In this document: positions 27,801-42,100 of the stretch, in pieces
Layout of the letters: every line of letters begins with the position of its first letter
Position numbering within the stretch: the stretch's first letter is position 1
Source of the DNA: Trichuris trichiura
Taxonomy: Eukaryota > Nematoda > Enoplea > Trichinellida > Trichuridae
NCBI GenBank assembly: GCA_037903355.1
Contig: JBAJFE010000004.1
Coordinates: 620,001-684,000, forward strand
Length of the DNA stretch: 64,000 bases
Reading direction: 5' to 3'
Program-made: the position numbers and the translations under genes
Notes under the pieces: model-generated
What the model saw: the letters and a program-made list of their open reading frames with translations, nothing else
What the model was told of the DNA's origin: nothing
Database searches by the model: none

Positions 27801-30119
27801 GGATCATGTGCGGCAAGCGGGATTTTAATTGCACTTCCTTTTAGGGTGCTCCCGAAACGGTAGCGAAGTTATGCGTTGCTGATTCTTTGCCGTCTGACTA
27901 CGAACATACGCTGAGCAGCTTTACAAGAAAAGGCTATCGCGTTTTGGCGCTGGCCACGAGACGTCTGGAAGCTGGCTTTATTAAGACGAATCAATTGCCT
28001 CGAGAGCAAGTAGAGTGCGAGATGGATTTTTTGGGTCTTCTTGTAATGGACAACCGTTTGAAACCGGAAACGCAGCCCGTTATTAATGCGCTGAAAAAGG
28101 CGAACATCAGATCGGTGATGGTAACTGGCGACAACATTTTGACTGCTGTGAGCTGTTGAACCTTCTTGCTATGCTTCATGTAGATTTTTTGCCTTCCGTC
28201 CTTGTAGGTATGCGTGGCCAGGGAGTGTTCCATAGTTGACCCGTCCCTTCCATTGTACTTTGTCGAATGCGTAACAGTTGATGGCAAAATGGAGGTCCGC
28301 CTCTGCCCTGAGGAAGGAAGCGTGCATCGTTACCCTACTAATCCATACAAGCTCGATCCGACTGGCGAAAAGCCTATGTTCGTAAAATTGGAAAAGAACT
28401 ACCTTAAGCGCACTTACGAACTGGCAATATCCGGTGAGAAAGATTTCGTCAGTCTATGCAAATGAATATCCAGCATAAACCTAGATACTGTTACAATATG
28501 AGTAGTTAATAATTTTCTATAAGCATTTATTCTTATTTTTAGGCGGCCCCGCCTGCCGACCAGAATTTCATTTCCGAAAAGTCCCAATGTTGGGTTGTTA
28601 AACCAGGATAGAGTTTTGTAGGATTTTTTTTTTCAAACGAACAACACTTCCTATCGGATAATTGTTTCTGATTCTAAAAGTTGATCAGTCGACTTTTTAC
28701 CAAAAATGTCTGCAGGGAAAAGCGCATTAAATTTTTCTTAACAAAGCTTGCTGAAACCATAGCGACATTGATGCTTTGTTGAAGATTTAAAAAATGACCG
28801 CTGAACTGTTGTACTCATTAGGAACGGTAATTGGCACCATCGCAGAGTACTTTCCCCATCTTATACCAAAACTGGTCTGCATGTGCAATGTGTTCGCCAG
28901 GATGTCTCCTGAACAAAAAACGCACTTGGTCAATATACTTCAAGAAATGGACTACACGGTAGCTATGTGCGGTGACGGCGCGAACGACTGTGGAGCTCTT
29001 AAGGTATGGGTACCAACGTTTTGGTTTTATGCGAAATATGTTTTCTTAAAATTTTGTTGCTTTGATAGGCTGCTCATGCCGGTATCAGTCTCTCCGAATC
29101 CGAAGCATCGATCGCCAGTCCGTTCACATCGAAGAAACCGAATATAGAATGCGTAATAGACGTGATTCGAGAGGGTCGAGCAGCGTTGACCACCTCCTTT
29201 GGCGTGTTCAAGTACATGGCTGGATATAGTCTGACCCAATTCTTGTCGGTGTGCCTTCTTTACTGGCTTGGCACCAACATGGCCGATTTCCAATTTCTGC
29301 TCATTGACGCGGCGCTGATTACGATGTTTTCCCTTTTCTTTGGTCGCACCGAAGCTTCGGAAGTGCTGGCACCGAAACCTCCTCCCGTTCGGATATTGTC
29401 TGTTAGCTCCGTTGCATCTTTGTTTCTTCAGTTGTTGCTGATGTTGGCGTTCCAAGTATGCCGGCGCGGCTGAAATTTTAAAGGGTTCGCTCATTGATCG
29501 TTCTATTTTTTAGGTTACCATTTTTATCTACGTGACAACTCAGCCGTGGTTTGTGCCTCACACCTATTCCCTGATGGGCGAAGTGTATCCGTCCTACCGA
29601 GCGTCGTGCGTTTTTATGATCTCAATTTTTCAATACATTACTTTGGTGGTGGTCTACTCAAAGTCGCATCCGCATAGGAAGACAATGATGCACAACAAGT
29701 TGTTCTTCGCGTCGATTGTCGTCGGCACGATTCTTTGCGTAGTGATAACCGTGGCGCCGCCAGACTTTGCCGTCGAGCTGTTGGTGCTGAAAGTACCAGT
29801 CGACTTTAAGTTTCGCCTGTTCATTCTCCTGATGGCGGGAGTCAATTTCGTGGCTTGTATTCTTACGGAAAATTTTATAGTTGACTTGCTGATTCCAAAG
29901 TTGACGCGTCATTTTAAATGCGGTTCAACCGCGAGTCCGCGGTATTGTCAAGAGTTGTCTCGAGTGGCCGGTAGCATTGCGTGGTTGGACGTGTCAAGGA
30001 AGGTGGAAGCAACCGACGCGTTCTCCCTCGTCAAACGTCAGGGTAGCGTATCGCCAACGTTTGCCAAAAATGGGGAAACGGAACTTCTGTATCGAATGGA
30101 GTCCGTGAAAAAACTTTGA
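24815..30119 (+). CDS. P5B-type ATPase, ATP13A2/ATP13A3 family (CATP-5/6/7 type), polyamine transporter
   Basis: Ten exons join in phase: 24815-25053, 25945-26263, 26317-26799, 26906-27108, 27177-27789, 27845-28147, 28208-28433, 28822-29003, 29069-29455 and 29514-30119, encoding about 1186 residues, normal for the family. P5B ATPases move polyamines from the late endosome/lysosome lumen to the cytosol. Visible motifs: TGES loop (about 296), P5B signature PPALP in M4 (about 425), phosphorylation motif DKTGT (about 468), MVTGDN, and hinge [11 protein letters not shown] (about 846). PPALP rather than PPELP separates P5B from P5A. The N-terminal part ([23 protein letters not shown]) matches ATP13A N domains. 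The C terminus has the M7-M10 hydrophobic segments ([14 protein letters not shown]). I chose the ATG at 24815 because upstream codons in that frame lack an ATG. Intron 1 (0.9 kb) and intron 7 (0.39 kb) are long; the others are about 50-110 nt. Confidence 0.95.
25467..25502. promoter_or_regulatory. Pair of CRE-like elements in intron 1 of the P5B ATPase
   Basis: TGACGTCG at 25467-25474 and the full palindrome TGACGTCA at 25495-25502, both preceded by CG, lie 28 nt apart start to start in the 0.9-kb first intron. The canonical site for CREB/ATF-type bZIP factors is TGACGTCA. Function is inferred only. Confidence 0.35.
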
Positions 30120-33100
30120 GCCTTTCCTCCTCTACGACGTAGTTGCTGGGTTTAGGTTGTTTTCTTTTTGTTGACATTTCGCTTGTTGACTTTTAACAGT
30201 ACTTCAAACAGCGGCCAATTAAGTTGCGTCATAGACATGCGTATATGGTTCGCTACTTTGACAGCTGTTTGGAGAGCTTACATCGATTTTAGCTTCGGTT
30301 TTGTTTATCTTTTCGTTGGCTGCGTACCATTGTCTCGTTGTGGCTAGTATTTTTGGTTAGATGCAGCATATCGAAGGAGAAGAAGGTAGCGCTATAAGCG
30401 AGCTGTCATTCAATCATACCTTCGAATCGTTTGTTGCAAAAGCTTTCAGGACATGTGTACAACACTTGCAGGTTCGATAGACCAAAGTAAGCTTGCTTGA
30501 CTGTTCGTCAGTTCGGGAATGAATTTCTGAAAATATTTGTTGCCCTTTTTGCGCTACCATCTTGCTTGATCATTGCGGAGGTATGCCGCCGCCAGCGAAT
30601 TTTGGGCAGTTCCATTATGCATACCGATACCAATATGCAAATTTTACAAGCAGCGGACCTCCTTGTCTGTGTACCGAACGTTCCAAAGCTGGTTGGTTTC
30701 CCTTTGTCAGCTTTCGTACAAAGAGCCATTTCAACTGAATAACTTTGTAGTAATTAGTAGCGTCGTCTTAGTTCTCTTTGACGTCTCAGCATTTGCTCTT
30801 TGTTTTAAACCTGTTTTTGTTAGCTTGACGAATAGGACTACTTTAATTTGCCTCAGTCAATTCGTGCGCTCCCATTTTTAAGTCAGCATTGCTTTTCTGG
30901 TTTTCGTGTTTTTTAATATAATGACTTCTCCGTATGGTGACAAGCTAGTTCTTTATCACTTTTTAAATTTTAAAAAGCGATTGCCTTGGTTAGAATTTAT
31001 AGTTTCATTTACAACTGGAAATTTTAAAAATTCGAGATGAAAGCGCTACGCATCGGTTATAAAGCCTTATCTGTAATCTAGTGTAATAATTGAAAGAGAT
31101 TTTTTTTCTGCTCTTATTATTCCGCGTTTTATTAATATTCTTAAAAATCGTGTCCAAGTTATTGTCTTCTACCATATCGCAGTTTTTTATTTCACTTCTT
31201 CCGAGCCGATTATATGTGAAACGTTCTTGTCTCCTCATCAGCGATAGTCAATTGGTTTTCCGCTCGTTTAATACAATTCGGCTTCGACGTCAATGGAATA
31301 AGAATTTTTCGCGAGAAAGATAAAGTCAGACCTTGTATAAGAGCTTTTATCTGAGCGTTATTCGATCAGCTTGTGCGAAAGGTAATTTGTAAACGAGAGT
31401 TCGGCTTCCTGTTTGACTAAAATCGAATTGACAAAGCCTTTTGCTTCTGATGGTTCAGCAGCAGGTCGAATCAGTAGAGATAAATGTCAACCACTGTGAA
31501 TAGATATCCGTTTCTTATTGTCTATCCTTTTACTTTCTCTCGCATTTTGTTTAGTGCGAGATAACAAAGCGAACAATTTGCTTTGCATTCATACGCATTG
31601 AATACCATGAACGAAGACAGTTTCTAATACTATGGTGTATACGATCTTCCGTCAATTAGTTGAAAATAACCTTGTTGTAACGAGATTCTCTGTTTTCCTT
31701 AGCGCACAGGAGCGGGTTGCCATCTTGCATAGGTTGCCATGATCGCGGACAACTCTCTGCAGGTTCGCTCTCCATACATGGAAAAAATAAACAAACATCA
31801 CATAGTGAACAAAGGCTTAACAAAAACTTTATGGATAAGTTAGAACAAAAAATTAGTTATTTACATTTCTCATAGCCATTTTTCGACTTCAGGCTGCTCA
31901 CCACTCGTCTAACAAGGTCGACAAGCGATGGTTAAACTTTAAAAATGAAAAATTTGAATTATAGATTTAAAATTTGATGATTTATTGCATGCATATGAAA
32001 AATAAGGAAAGATGGACTTTTGAATTACTTGTAATTTAAAATTTTAGGCAGATTATCTCATGTTCACCAAAGGGCCTCGTCGTAAAGTGAATTGCGATAA
32101 CGTAAACTCGCTACAGAACGCCTTGTAAATTCAAGTACACATTATTGTTTCGAATGAATTTGGCTCGTAGCCTGCTTCTTCCGTACAAACAACGACTCGG
32201 AGATTCATAGACAATGATTACCAAAATTTCGTTCGTGCTTACGCCATCGCTTGAAGGCAAATGGTGTAAATATAAATAATGCTCAATGTAGCAATATGCA
32301 TCCACCAAAATAAAAAAGCACATTTCTAAACTGTGACTGTGCAATCTTTTTTTCTGGTCAATTAGCGCGCGGTATGCAGTACTGTTTGCAGTTGAACGTC
32401 GGAATTATTATGTTACTGAGTATTCCTCAATAGCTGTTCATTTGCTGTCATAGAAGAAGTCTCATCGAGCAAGACTGAGAGGAAGAACGGAGTTAGCAGT
32501 TTAAAATCAGGGAACATTAAGCATTAGGAATCTGCTGCTATTTTATCTGTTCGAGTTAGGGCTAAAGGTCATAGTTATTAACCGCTTCTAGAGCATACAA
32601 ACTTTATAAAATGAAAAGCTAGTAATTATTGGTAGCAGATCTTCGCGTCCTCTTTTCCGCGTGCTATTTCAGAGCTGTGTTATTTGTCTTCGATTTAATT
32701 TGGGTTTATTGCAAAGCGGACTTTTGAAACAAACTTACTTCATGCAAATTAGCTGATTCATTTCGCTTGCGTAAACTTCTACCTATTTGTTTCTCGGTTG
32801 ACTCAGTTGTGCAATAACGACTGCTATTCATGGCGCCGGTCTGCCAAGCATATCCAGTTTGAAGATAGGCGTAGCTGCTAGTGAACTTACGTGTGATCGT
32901 TTTCAACCGGATCAGCCAGTTGAAATTGCGACGCGACAAAGCGGCGCCGCAACGTCCGCTTTTAATCATAAATACCTCTTAATGATATCCCTTGCCTGGC
33001 ATATTTGACAGGTGATAAATAAAGGTCAAAAACTTCAGAATTAAATTTTTGCAATAGCTGAGCTTAGTCAGCTTGAAGGGGAGGCTGCTTTTTCCTTGGA

Positions 33101-36100
33101 ATAATAACGGCTGGTGGTGATGAGTCGTCACGATTCCAGTTTAAGCAACTGTAGGAGCAGTTTCTGACTTTCAGCTTTCTTATGTTCTCGACAATCCAGT
33201 TGGCGGTAGCCATCTGCCAAAAGAGCCTTCGCGAAACATCCCTTGACTTATTGATTGGCTTAACCAACTGGCATGAACTACAGGTAGGCCAACATATAGT
33301 CCCATGACGCCTTTCTTCCACTTATGAATGACTTTTGTATATATATACTTTTTTTTGGCTATTCCATTTTGTTGATCAGACAATATGCTTAATTTCTGCA
33401 TGACGCGGTTGTTGCATCAGCTCTACTACGCTACCTGGCGTGCGTAAACTTATAAAGGCAGATTCGCAAAGTATTTATTGTTCCTTTTTAATAGTATCTG
33501 TGTATACGGCTGAGCTTGGCTGGGCGTGCCGCTTCTCCGCAATGCTTTATGTCCAACTGTCAAAACTATTTTAAAACTTTTTCTTTCGTAAGTACAATAA
33601 GTCGTGTGACCTTCTCTCAAGATAAAACTGTAAGAGGTTTATTCCGTATTTGTTTGCAGAGCTTTAGGGAGTTATTTATCGAAAAGAGGTAGAACAGTCG
33701 AACGACAGAATGTCTACGCCTCAACAGGCTTATCCACAACCGTATAAAAGACCATACATAGTGAGTTTTCAGCGAGCTGTTATAAATGAAGTTCTATGGA
33801 CAAGATTTTTTTCATTATCACGCTTAATGGAAATAACCTGAGATTTTGATGCGAACAGTGCCTCACGTCTCCTGGTTACTATGGAAAGCGTTGCAGAGAG
33901 CAGTGATAACCCATTTGAAAATATCAGCTCTGTGTTAGAAAACGGCAAAACATTCAGTAGCCCCAAGGTCATTCTGAATTGAGACTACGCCCACATTTCT
34001 GTTTATTTCCAAAATTGCATATGCGCCCTCGAATCGATCGATGGCCAATGTTTTTTGTGTGTTGCCTGAAACTGTGGGCGGCTGTCGCCTACAAACGTGT
34101 GTGGGATGCGGCTCCTCCCAAACTGTTGATGGCCTACGCTTCGGCCCACACTTTTTCCATCCGCTAACTGATATTAACTGCTGTTTTACCTATTTAAAAT
34201 CCATTTCGTGTTTTCCCGGTAAGGCTATTGCATACTGTTTCAAACCGAGTGCTTACACTTTGCTTCTTCGTATGCCGTCGTTACTTCGTAAAAGCATTAT
34301 AAGCGGACCGTTAAAGTAAGCGTTTGCAAACTATATCCATTCTGGGATATCTATCCTTGATTGTAACATAGGTAATCTAGAATTTAGTGGAAAGTCTTAG
34401 AAGTGGCTGATCTTAGCTGAGTTGGAATTTTTTAAGCATTATTATTGGCTCCATCGAGTGAGAACTATATGTGAGAGAGCAGTAAATTAGTGCAGCCGCA
34501 GGCATGGCAGAAAAGTCGCTCTAATCTGCCTATCTGAAGTGCATAGTTTACTCAGCTGAAGTTCAGAGTACTAGAAGAAGAGAAAACAAACATCATTGTC
34601 CCCTTTAACTATCCACCATTTCTTAATTGCCATCATAAAGAGGGTCCATTCACAAGACTAACGAACTCGGCAGACGAGCTGCTTGCTATGTTTGTGTTGC
34701 CTACATTTTGTTTCGCCGTTACTTTCTTCTGATCAGATCTCTCTCGCGCGTAGAGAAGCACAGGAGCTTGAGATACCCTTAAATAAAAAACGTTTATCGA
34801 AGGCTTACCAAAGGGAGCAAAGGAACCTGGTCTGTGGGAATAGATATTTTTAAATTCACCCTGCTACATCACAGCTTCTCATAGATATGGTCAAAAAGAG
34901 CAAAAATAATTGTAACTAGTTAAATTAACAGTAAATCATTCTTGCGCTACTGATGAGATAAAAAAGAAATCCATTAAGCTTTTACCGCGTCCCACCCCTT
35001 AGGGACACCTTTGCGTAGAATCCAAGTCAGAAAAACAGGAACAAAAAGTTGCTATTGATCCCTTGTGGTATTGGCATTACTATGAATATTCATGTTTTTT
35101 GCATAACAGCGTTGGCATGCAACAAAGCAGCGTGGGTTCCACGATCATAGCAAGCGAAAACGTAAGCTGATGCCCACCCTAATTTTTGTTATACAATAAC
35201 GGCATGCGGCTTTTTTCCTACTTTGCCTTATCGCTGTAAGCGCGCAGCGGCCATAAAGTATAGCAAAAAGGGCGCGCCCGCGAACAGCATCTATGAAGAA
35301 TATTTACGGTATTTTTTTCGAATCGGAAAGTAGCCAAAGAAAGTTCCACCTTGATTTGGTGTCAACGCCACAGCGTTTGAGACAACAACAATGAGCCAGC
35401 AAGTTTGAATTTTTGTGCTGTTTTTGGTCTTAAAAGTCGGCTAATTGAATGTGAGCTATTCGTGGTATTTCTACGTGCGTAATGCCTGTTTGCGTCTGCC
35501 GGAATCTTCCAGCATGATCGCATTGTAAACAGGCAATGCCCATGCGCTTTTTCGCCGGAGACTTTGCCCTTTGCGGAATTTAGCATTTCAATAATGCATA
35601 GATTGAAAACAAGGATAGAGTAGGACTCTCCTGACATAGTGAGTTGTCTATGACGCGCGCAACCGATCGGTAGAAAAGAAAATGTAAAGAATAACTTTGC
35701 TGAAAGGCGCCATTTCAAGCGTTTAAAGGAGATTCCATCCCCGCAGTCGTTTAATAGGCATTAAAAAGGGTAAATACAACCTTCGCTTAGATACCTTTTT
35801 TGAAGCATAAATGTTTTAGCATTTACATTAGTGCATACGATCAAATTTGCGTTATGCAAATAAGATAATCTTCATATGCCTAGTCTTCATGTTCTTCCAA
35901 AATTATAGCAGGTTGTTACTTTGTCCTGTTAGTCTGACCCCCTCGATATCGCATAACAGCATAGAAACTATGGTGAACAGGGCAAAGTTCGTTGTATACT
36001 ACCCTTTCTCACTATTAGCACTTTACCTACATAAGCGATCAAGCAACTCCAACATCCCATTGTTTCGGTAATGAAAGTTCCGTTGCGTAGAGGGCGCTAT

Positions 36101-39100
36101 AGCAGCTTTCTTGGCCAGAGAATTGCCTTACATTTTGGTTTCCGCTCATTCTAATTTCCGTCCACAAGTCCTTCTTCTAAGAGTGGCCTCAAAGCTTTCG
36201 TATGCTTAATACCAGCAAACGCAATGAGGTATTTGTATGCAACGTATTTCCAGAGCAATATTCCACTTTATATTGGTCCTAGTAGCCTCATGAGATAAAA
36301 TAAGTTTGGACGTGCGCGCTTCGAAGAACATACTCCATCAATGTGATGCAGCCAAATAGAGTAGCAGCAGTTATACATACATGCGGGACCAATACAGCGT
36401 TTTCCTCTGCGGATAAAATGACCAGGGTCCAGCTTAAACGAATTCCAAAATAATGTCAATTACTTTATCAAGATTTCGATAATGATTTGGTAACAAGATT
36501 ACCGAAAGCTTTCATAACGCGCAGTTTCGCTTTTCATTCATGTTTTATAAAACTGCTGCGATAAATGCATAACTACTGCTGCCCTTATGAACCGTCTGAT
36601 ATTAATAAGTATAGTAGATGATAGTCATCTTGTTTGCATTGCTCTGTAGTAGTTTAATTGAAGGGGAGCAGCGCTGACCCGTAAATACGGTGGAATGCGG
36701 GAAAAAATAAATTCTTTGTGAAATATCCTCAGAGAAAAGATAATGCATTGTGGTGCCAGGTTCAACAGGATGCAAAATCATTCAGTTTAAAACGCCGTAA
36801 CAATCAGACATGCCTGCCTATGCATGTAGTTTCCTTAAAAAGTTTAAATTCGATCTTCCCGTCGCGTCAGTGAAATGGTCGTTATGGTTCACTTTTTAAC
36901 CAAAGGAGGCGTTGCCAATAGATTGTGTTTTTTCCACTTTGACGAAGAGAACATTTTGCCAATTACTTTTCGTCTCCCAGCATATTCGCTGGATTCAATT
37001 GAGTCGGTATTTCTTTTAGCAATAGCTTTATATATTTTCACTTTGCCGTCCGGTTTATTGTACTGCTATGCAAAGCAGTACGGGCATGCTTTAAATTCCG
37101 CAGTAGAACGTTGGTCCCGGCATTTGCCGCAGAAGCGTCGGGTGAACTCTTTTCGGTCTAGCCATGGCGGCAGCACCTAGCCTAAATGAGCCTTGATTCA
37201 CTGTTCGTAAAATTGCCGGCTTGCTGTCATTCTATTGGTTCATCTCGACCTTAAAGTTTTTTAACCATTCATCTTTTACAACCTTTTTCGACCAACAGTT
37301 TTGTCTCGGTCCTTGTTCATGAATTGACGTCGAATCATTGCGCCATTTTGGGCCAGCAGAAAGGTTGCTCAGCTGCCATTGTTTTCCAATAAAACACTCC
37401 AACAGGATATTACTTTGTGGGCACCATTCCAACAGCGGCATTGCATAGTTCAAAGGCTTTAGATCAACTTGGAAGATAACTTCGCATGGTCACCAGTAGC
37501 CGCGCGTCGATTTTGCACGGCTATCGCAGTTGATAGGATGTCTGAAAGCAAAATAATTTTTTTGCTGCAAGTTTTTACAAAGTACCTTCGAGGTGCACTA
37601 GTTGCCGTCCTTAGAGTGTGCATAAATTATTGCAAATTTTGTTTGTTCAATTCAGATGCTCCAATGGACAAGTGGTGTGAAACCTGACGCGGTTTGCGCT
37701 GGAAGAAAAAGGCTGCAACGCTGTCGCTGCTAGAAAGCCCACTACCGGTCAAGGAACTCTGCCTGCAGTTCATTCGAACGACAAGCTTTTCATTTTGCAT
37801 TCAAAACGCTTTTACCCCCTTAAATGGTAAGTAAATTTTCGCTTCAGCTTTGAAAATGGCAACGCAGCTGCCGCGAGGCTTTTGTGCCATGACCACAAGC
37901 TGCTGAGTCATTTCTGTTTGTCGTCGCTGTGGCACGCGGTTTTATTGAAAATTTTTCTGCGTGACTTTCTGCTTGACAGCCGCATTCATTTGTTGATTGG
38001 TTAGCTTGAAGTGTTGTGATTAAGTCAACTCTTATGAAATATTCCAATCTGTTATAAGCTGTATTAATACTAAGCAAAAGCCAGAGAGTTGGCTAGTGCG
38101 GCGAAACTATTTTTATCTTCTTCTTTGAAGGTAATGCTCCCATTGGGCTTCTTGCTCAGGGCCATTCCCTTAACTGACTTTGGACTAACTCTGTATATAT
38201 TTCTGCGAGCTTCTCTAAGCTTCAAGGAGGAAAACCTGTATGTGTAGGTGCTTTTTATACGATCTACTCAGCTGTACTCAGTCGCTTTCGCTCAGGTGCT
38301 CTTAGGCTCGATAGTTTATATTAAAAACCACGTGCACTGTGGGGGCATCCGGACACTATCAGCGGTTGTTATCTCCTCTGCTGCCGTAAACGGAATTTAA
38401 TATGCTATAGAGAATCGTAAACTCCAACGCATGCTGTGGAATCGTAAACTCCGGATGATAACCTGGGCGCTGCACGTTGAGCTGTAATGTCATGTTTTAC
38501 CCACGCACAACAGGCGGACGTGTTCGGTCGGTTGGTAAAAGTGGAAATTACTACAAAACTTCAATGGCAAAGACTGGTCAACGCGGAAGGCATATCCGTT
38601 CAATTTGCCCAACGTCCTTCCGAACTGTGCGAACGCTTGCTAAGTACAAGGGAGGACATGAATGAATGAGCCGCTCAACGAGTGCGCCAAGTCGGCTGTG
38701 CCGGGCGCCGAAACCAGTACGTGCTTTGGAAAAATGCACCTACGAACCGCAAAAAACGCGAATAAAAGAACGGTTGTCGAGAACGGTAATTGACCTTAAT
38801 TTGCAACAGCCGCCTCGTTTCGGAACGACTGGCAACCTTCCCGGCGACGTCACCATCAGCTTTTGCCTATTTGGGCCTATGCATTGCCGGCATAAGTGGG
38901 CAGGATTTCCAAGAATTCGCCAGCAGCACTTGGAAAGTTCAATTTTTGCCAAGCTCTTGTGACAGCTTCATTTGCATAAGTGTACTTTACCGCCTGCCAG
39001 TCAAGGCGCCGTAACGGGTTGCTACAAATGGTAAGAAGCCGGAAATCGCTGGCAGCGGACGTTCAGCTTCCCGCCTTAGGAGCATCTTTGTAAGGAATAG

Positions 39101-42100
39101 TTTTTAAGGCGCCCTATTTGGCGGCATTTCACGCCCATGCGCGCATGTCTACTTGTTTGCTGCAAAGTCTTCGCTGCGCCACGTGGTAACTGAACGCGCT
39201 GGCTTATTGCCATCAGTATGGTTTGATTTCAAATCGCGCCAATTTGTCCTCCGGCAACAAGCGAAAATTGCTTAGCCTATTTGCCCTTTCTAGCGAACGC
39301 TGCAATGAGATGGGCTGAATCAGTATGCATGATTTGGTGTATCGGTGCGTGTGCGCGCATTAGACAAAAAAGCCAAGGAAACGGGCCGAGCAAACAACGG
39401 CCAGGCTGACTTTAACGCACTACGTGAAAATTGAGCATCATTTGGCCAATAGCGTCCCTTTACTTAAGGATCCCGGATGTCGCCGCATTGAGAAAGGAGC
39501 TAGCTCACCTTGGCTGCTGGCCGTAGGGTGCAGGTCAACAATAGCAATGCGACAATGTTGCGTCTGATGAGACGTCTCTTTGGGAGGTCCCTCGTACGTG
39601 GCCACTGATATCGTTGGTTGGGTGGCTCATCGTTGAATCATCGCATCACCGGACCTTATCGTCCATCTTTTGCTGGGCTGCATCGTTGTCACTTCCATAG
39701 GCGCCTTGTTGCAACCGCTTGGACAAATATGCCTGCTGCAGTTTTGTCTTGCGCTTGTCAAGGCAACTAGTATGCGCACGACGAAGATGCTAGCGACGCT
39801 TTACCATTGGAAGTAATTTTTTCCGTAGCGGCAGGCAGTAGCAAAAAACGGTCTGTCACATTGGCAACCGTTGCGAACAGCACTCGGCCATGTAGACAGA
39901 GCTATGGCAATTCGACGTGTTTTCACGTGTAAGCAGTTCGCATCATGTTGAAGTTAGGCTGGTCCGGACCGTGGCCCAGGTATGAAAGCGTTCGACAAGA
40001 AAATGCCAAAAGTAGGTCCAACAGGCAAGCAGTAAAACATTCGTCTTTACCAAACATGCCTGCCTGCTGTGGCTTAGCAATATTTGCTAAGCCGCGAGAT
40101 CTTCCGCGGGAAATCTATCCGTCATTAGCTCAGCTTAGACAAGCTTAGCTGTTACTTTACATCATTGTCAGCCTTCACCTTTCCTCTGGCGCGATCAGGT
40201 GACCATAAAGGATATCGGTTTGCTAAAAGTGATAAAACCCCGCCTTTCCAACAGGTGGCGTTGCCTGACGATTGGTAATATGTCACCGAAACTTTTCACA
40301 CTGTCTTTGTCCTCGACCCAAAGACCGTCACTGTTAGCCATCATTAGGGATTACGGTAAAAAGGAGTAATAGGCATTGTCTACGTGTCTGAGCAAGGCCG
40401 GCTAACTGTTTGCTCAGCCCAGCACAAACGCTGCTTGTAAAGTCAATCGTCTGCTTCGCTCCCTCCACCCCGCATTTTTCGTCTGACTCTTTCAGGCTTG
40501 CTAGCATGTAGCTCTCAGAGCTGTGCGCACAAGAAGCGTCCCTGTGTGGCGACGCCATTTTCGATCATCTATCTCTTTCAGCCAGCCAAAAATGGCCCTT
40601 TGACAAATTGGCGCCAATTCTGGGTCGACAGTCGTCCCGGCGCCTTTGCGGTTTGAAATTGGAAACAATCCCGGTTGTTACTTCGAGCTGCCAGGTCCGA
40701 GGGAAGGACACGGTTCCCATGCCGCCGCCGACCCGAATGTCCACTGCGTCCCCTTGCTCAGTTCCCAAAGCATGTCAGTGGCGGTTGTAGATGGAAGCCA
40801 AGCTACCAACCGTCGTACGCTTTCATCCGATCTGTGGTAAGAGTTACAAGTTGTGCTCCCTTTGCAGTACTTCTCAACTGTTGTACAGGAACGCAACGAG
40901 AAAATTTCTCAAAGTCTGGTTAGTGCTTTACGTTCTGGTAAGTTGTTTTGTATTCGTCTTTTCTTCTTTAAACATTCCTCAAGGCTCCAAAATTTACCGC
41001 TTCCGCTGTAGGCCCCTTCGGGCATGCTGGCGAACATGTTTAATTTTTGAAAAAGCGACTTCTTGTCTTCATATTCAAGTCATAAAATGGTTTACACTCC
41101 TCGGGGCGACTTGCAAAGGTTACTCCTTTCTTATAAGAAATTGCAAAAGTCAAAAGGCGGCCGCGGCCTATATGGTCTAGCCGGCTATAGATGGAATGTT
41201 TTACCCTTTTGATGTACCGTCCAAGAGCTGCGGAGAAGCACAGATAAAAGCAGTCTGGAATTTCGCACCCGCGCTTTCTTCCGCGTTCTATTAGCATCCG
41301 AACGAACGCTCGACTGCGATTATGCATAGTGTCTGCGGGTGTCGTTGCCGCGGCGGCTTTGCAAGTTCCAAGAAGAGGTCTTTTGAATTACAGTCGATTT
41401 GCACAGGAATGCCGGACTACAGGCAACGCTGGCGCGGGTGATGCATTGCCCTTTTACGCCGCCAAAGAACAGCGGTGACAATTCCCGATGTCGGTTAGCC
41501 TTTGAAGCGCGCGCGGAACCGCATTTGCCAATGGGCTTGGCCTCTTTGGATTGGTGGAATTCGTAAAGTCGACAGGAAAGACTGTGGCGAACAAGAAAGG
41601 AAATGAAATTATTTCCTCTTCGTTCGTCTCAAGGCTCGTCCAAGTGGCCAGTCAGGGGAAGTGGCAAAAAGGGAAACTTTACAGGTCGGCGATTTTCTAG
41701 CTGCAACGGTGCTCCAATTGCATTTGAAAAGTCGTCAAGCGTAAGAGGATCCGGCCATGGTCAGCCTTGGTTACTTTTGGGAACCCATAACGGTTTCTGA
41801 GCGGTTGCACAGCGACGGAGTGTCGCGGTCGCCTGGCGCCAACCGCTAGCCATAGGAACAGTTTTTTTACACTCACCTGTCGGCCATGGTTCCGTTTTTC
41901 AAGCGATGTATTCAACACCTTGCAACCTTTGAGCGTTAGTTACAGAAAAGGCTCGTTGTTTTGCTGTAGATTGTATTCAGATTAGCAAGAAATCGACGCT
42001 GCTCCTTCCTGAAAAGTGAATGCTCGTCGACCGATAGCAGTTGGTCAGTGTGCCCAGTTTCAAGGGAGAGCTCATACAATCTCGGCAATTCTGTCATTTT

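Noticed and set aside
32706..33401. Three overlapping minus-strand open frames of 73-87 codons
   Set aside because: Some protein-like composition, but no recognisable family, no consistent splice joins and mutually exclusive frames.
34041..34319. Cysteine-containing open frame (CVGCGSSQTVDGLRFG) suggestive of a nuclear-receptor zinc finger
   Set aside because: The second cysteine pair and the FFRR-type helix are missing, and another frame of the same DNA is equally open.
36875..37180. Plus-strand open frame of about 100 codons with a hydrophobic centre
   Set aside because: No family similarity and no supporting splice or context signals within the gene-poor tract.
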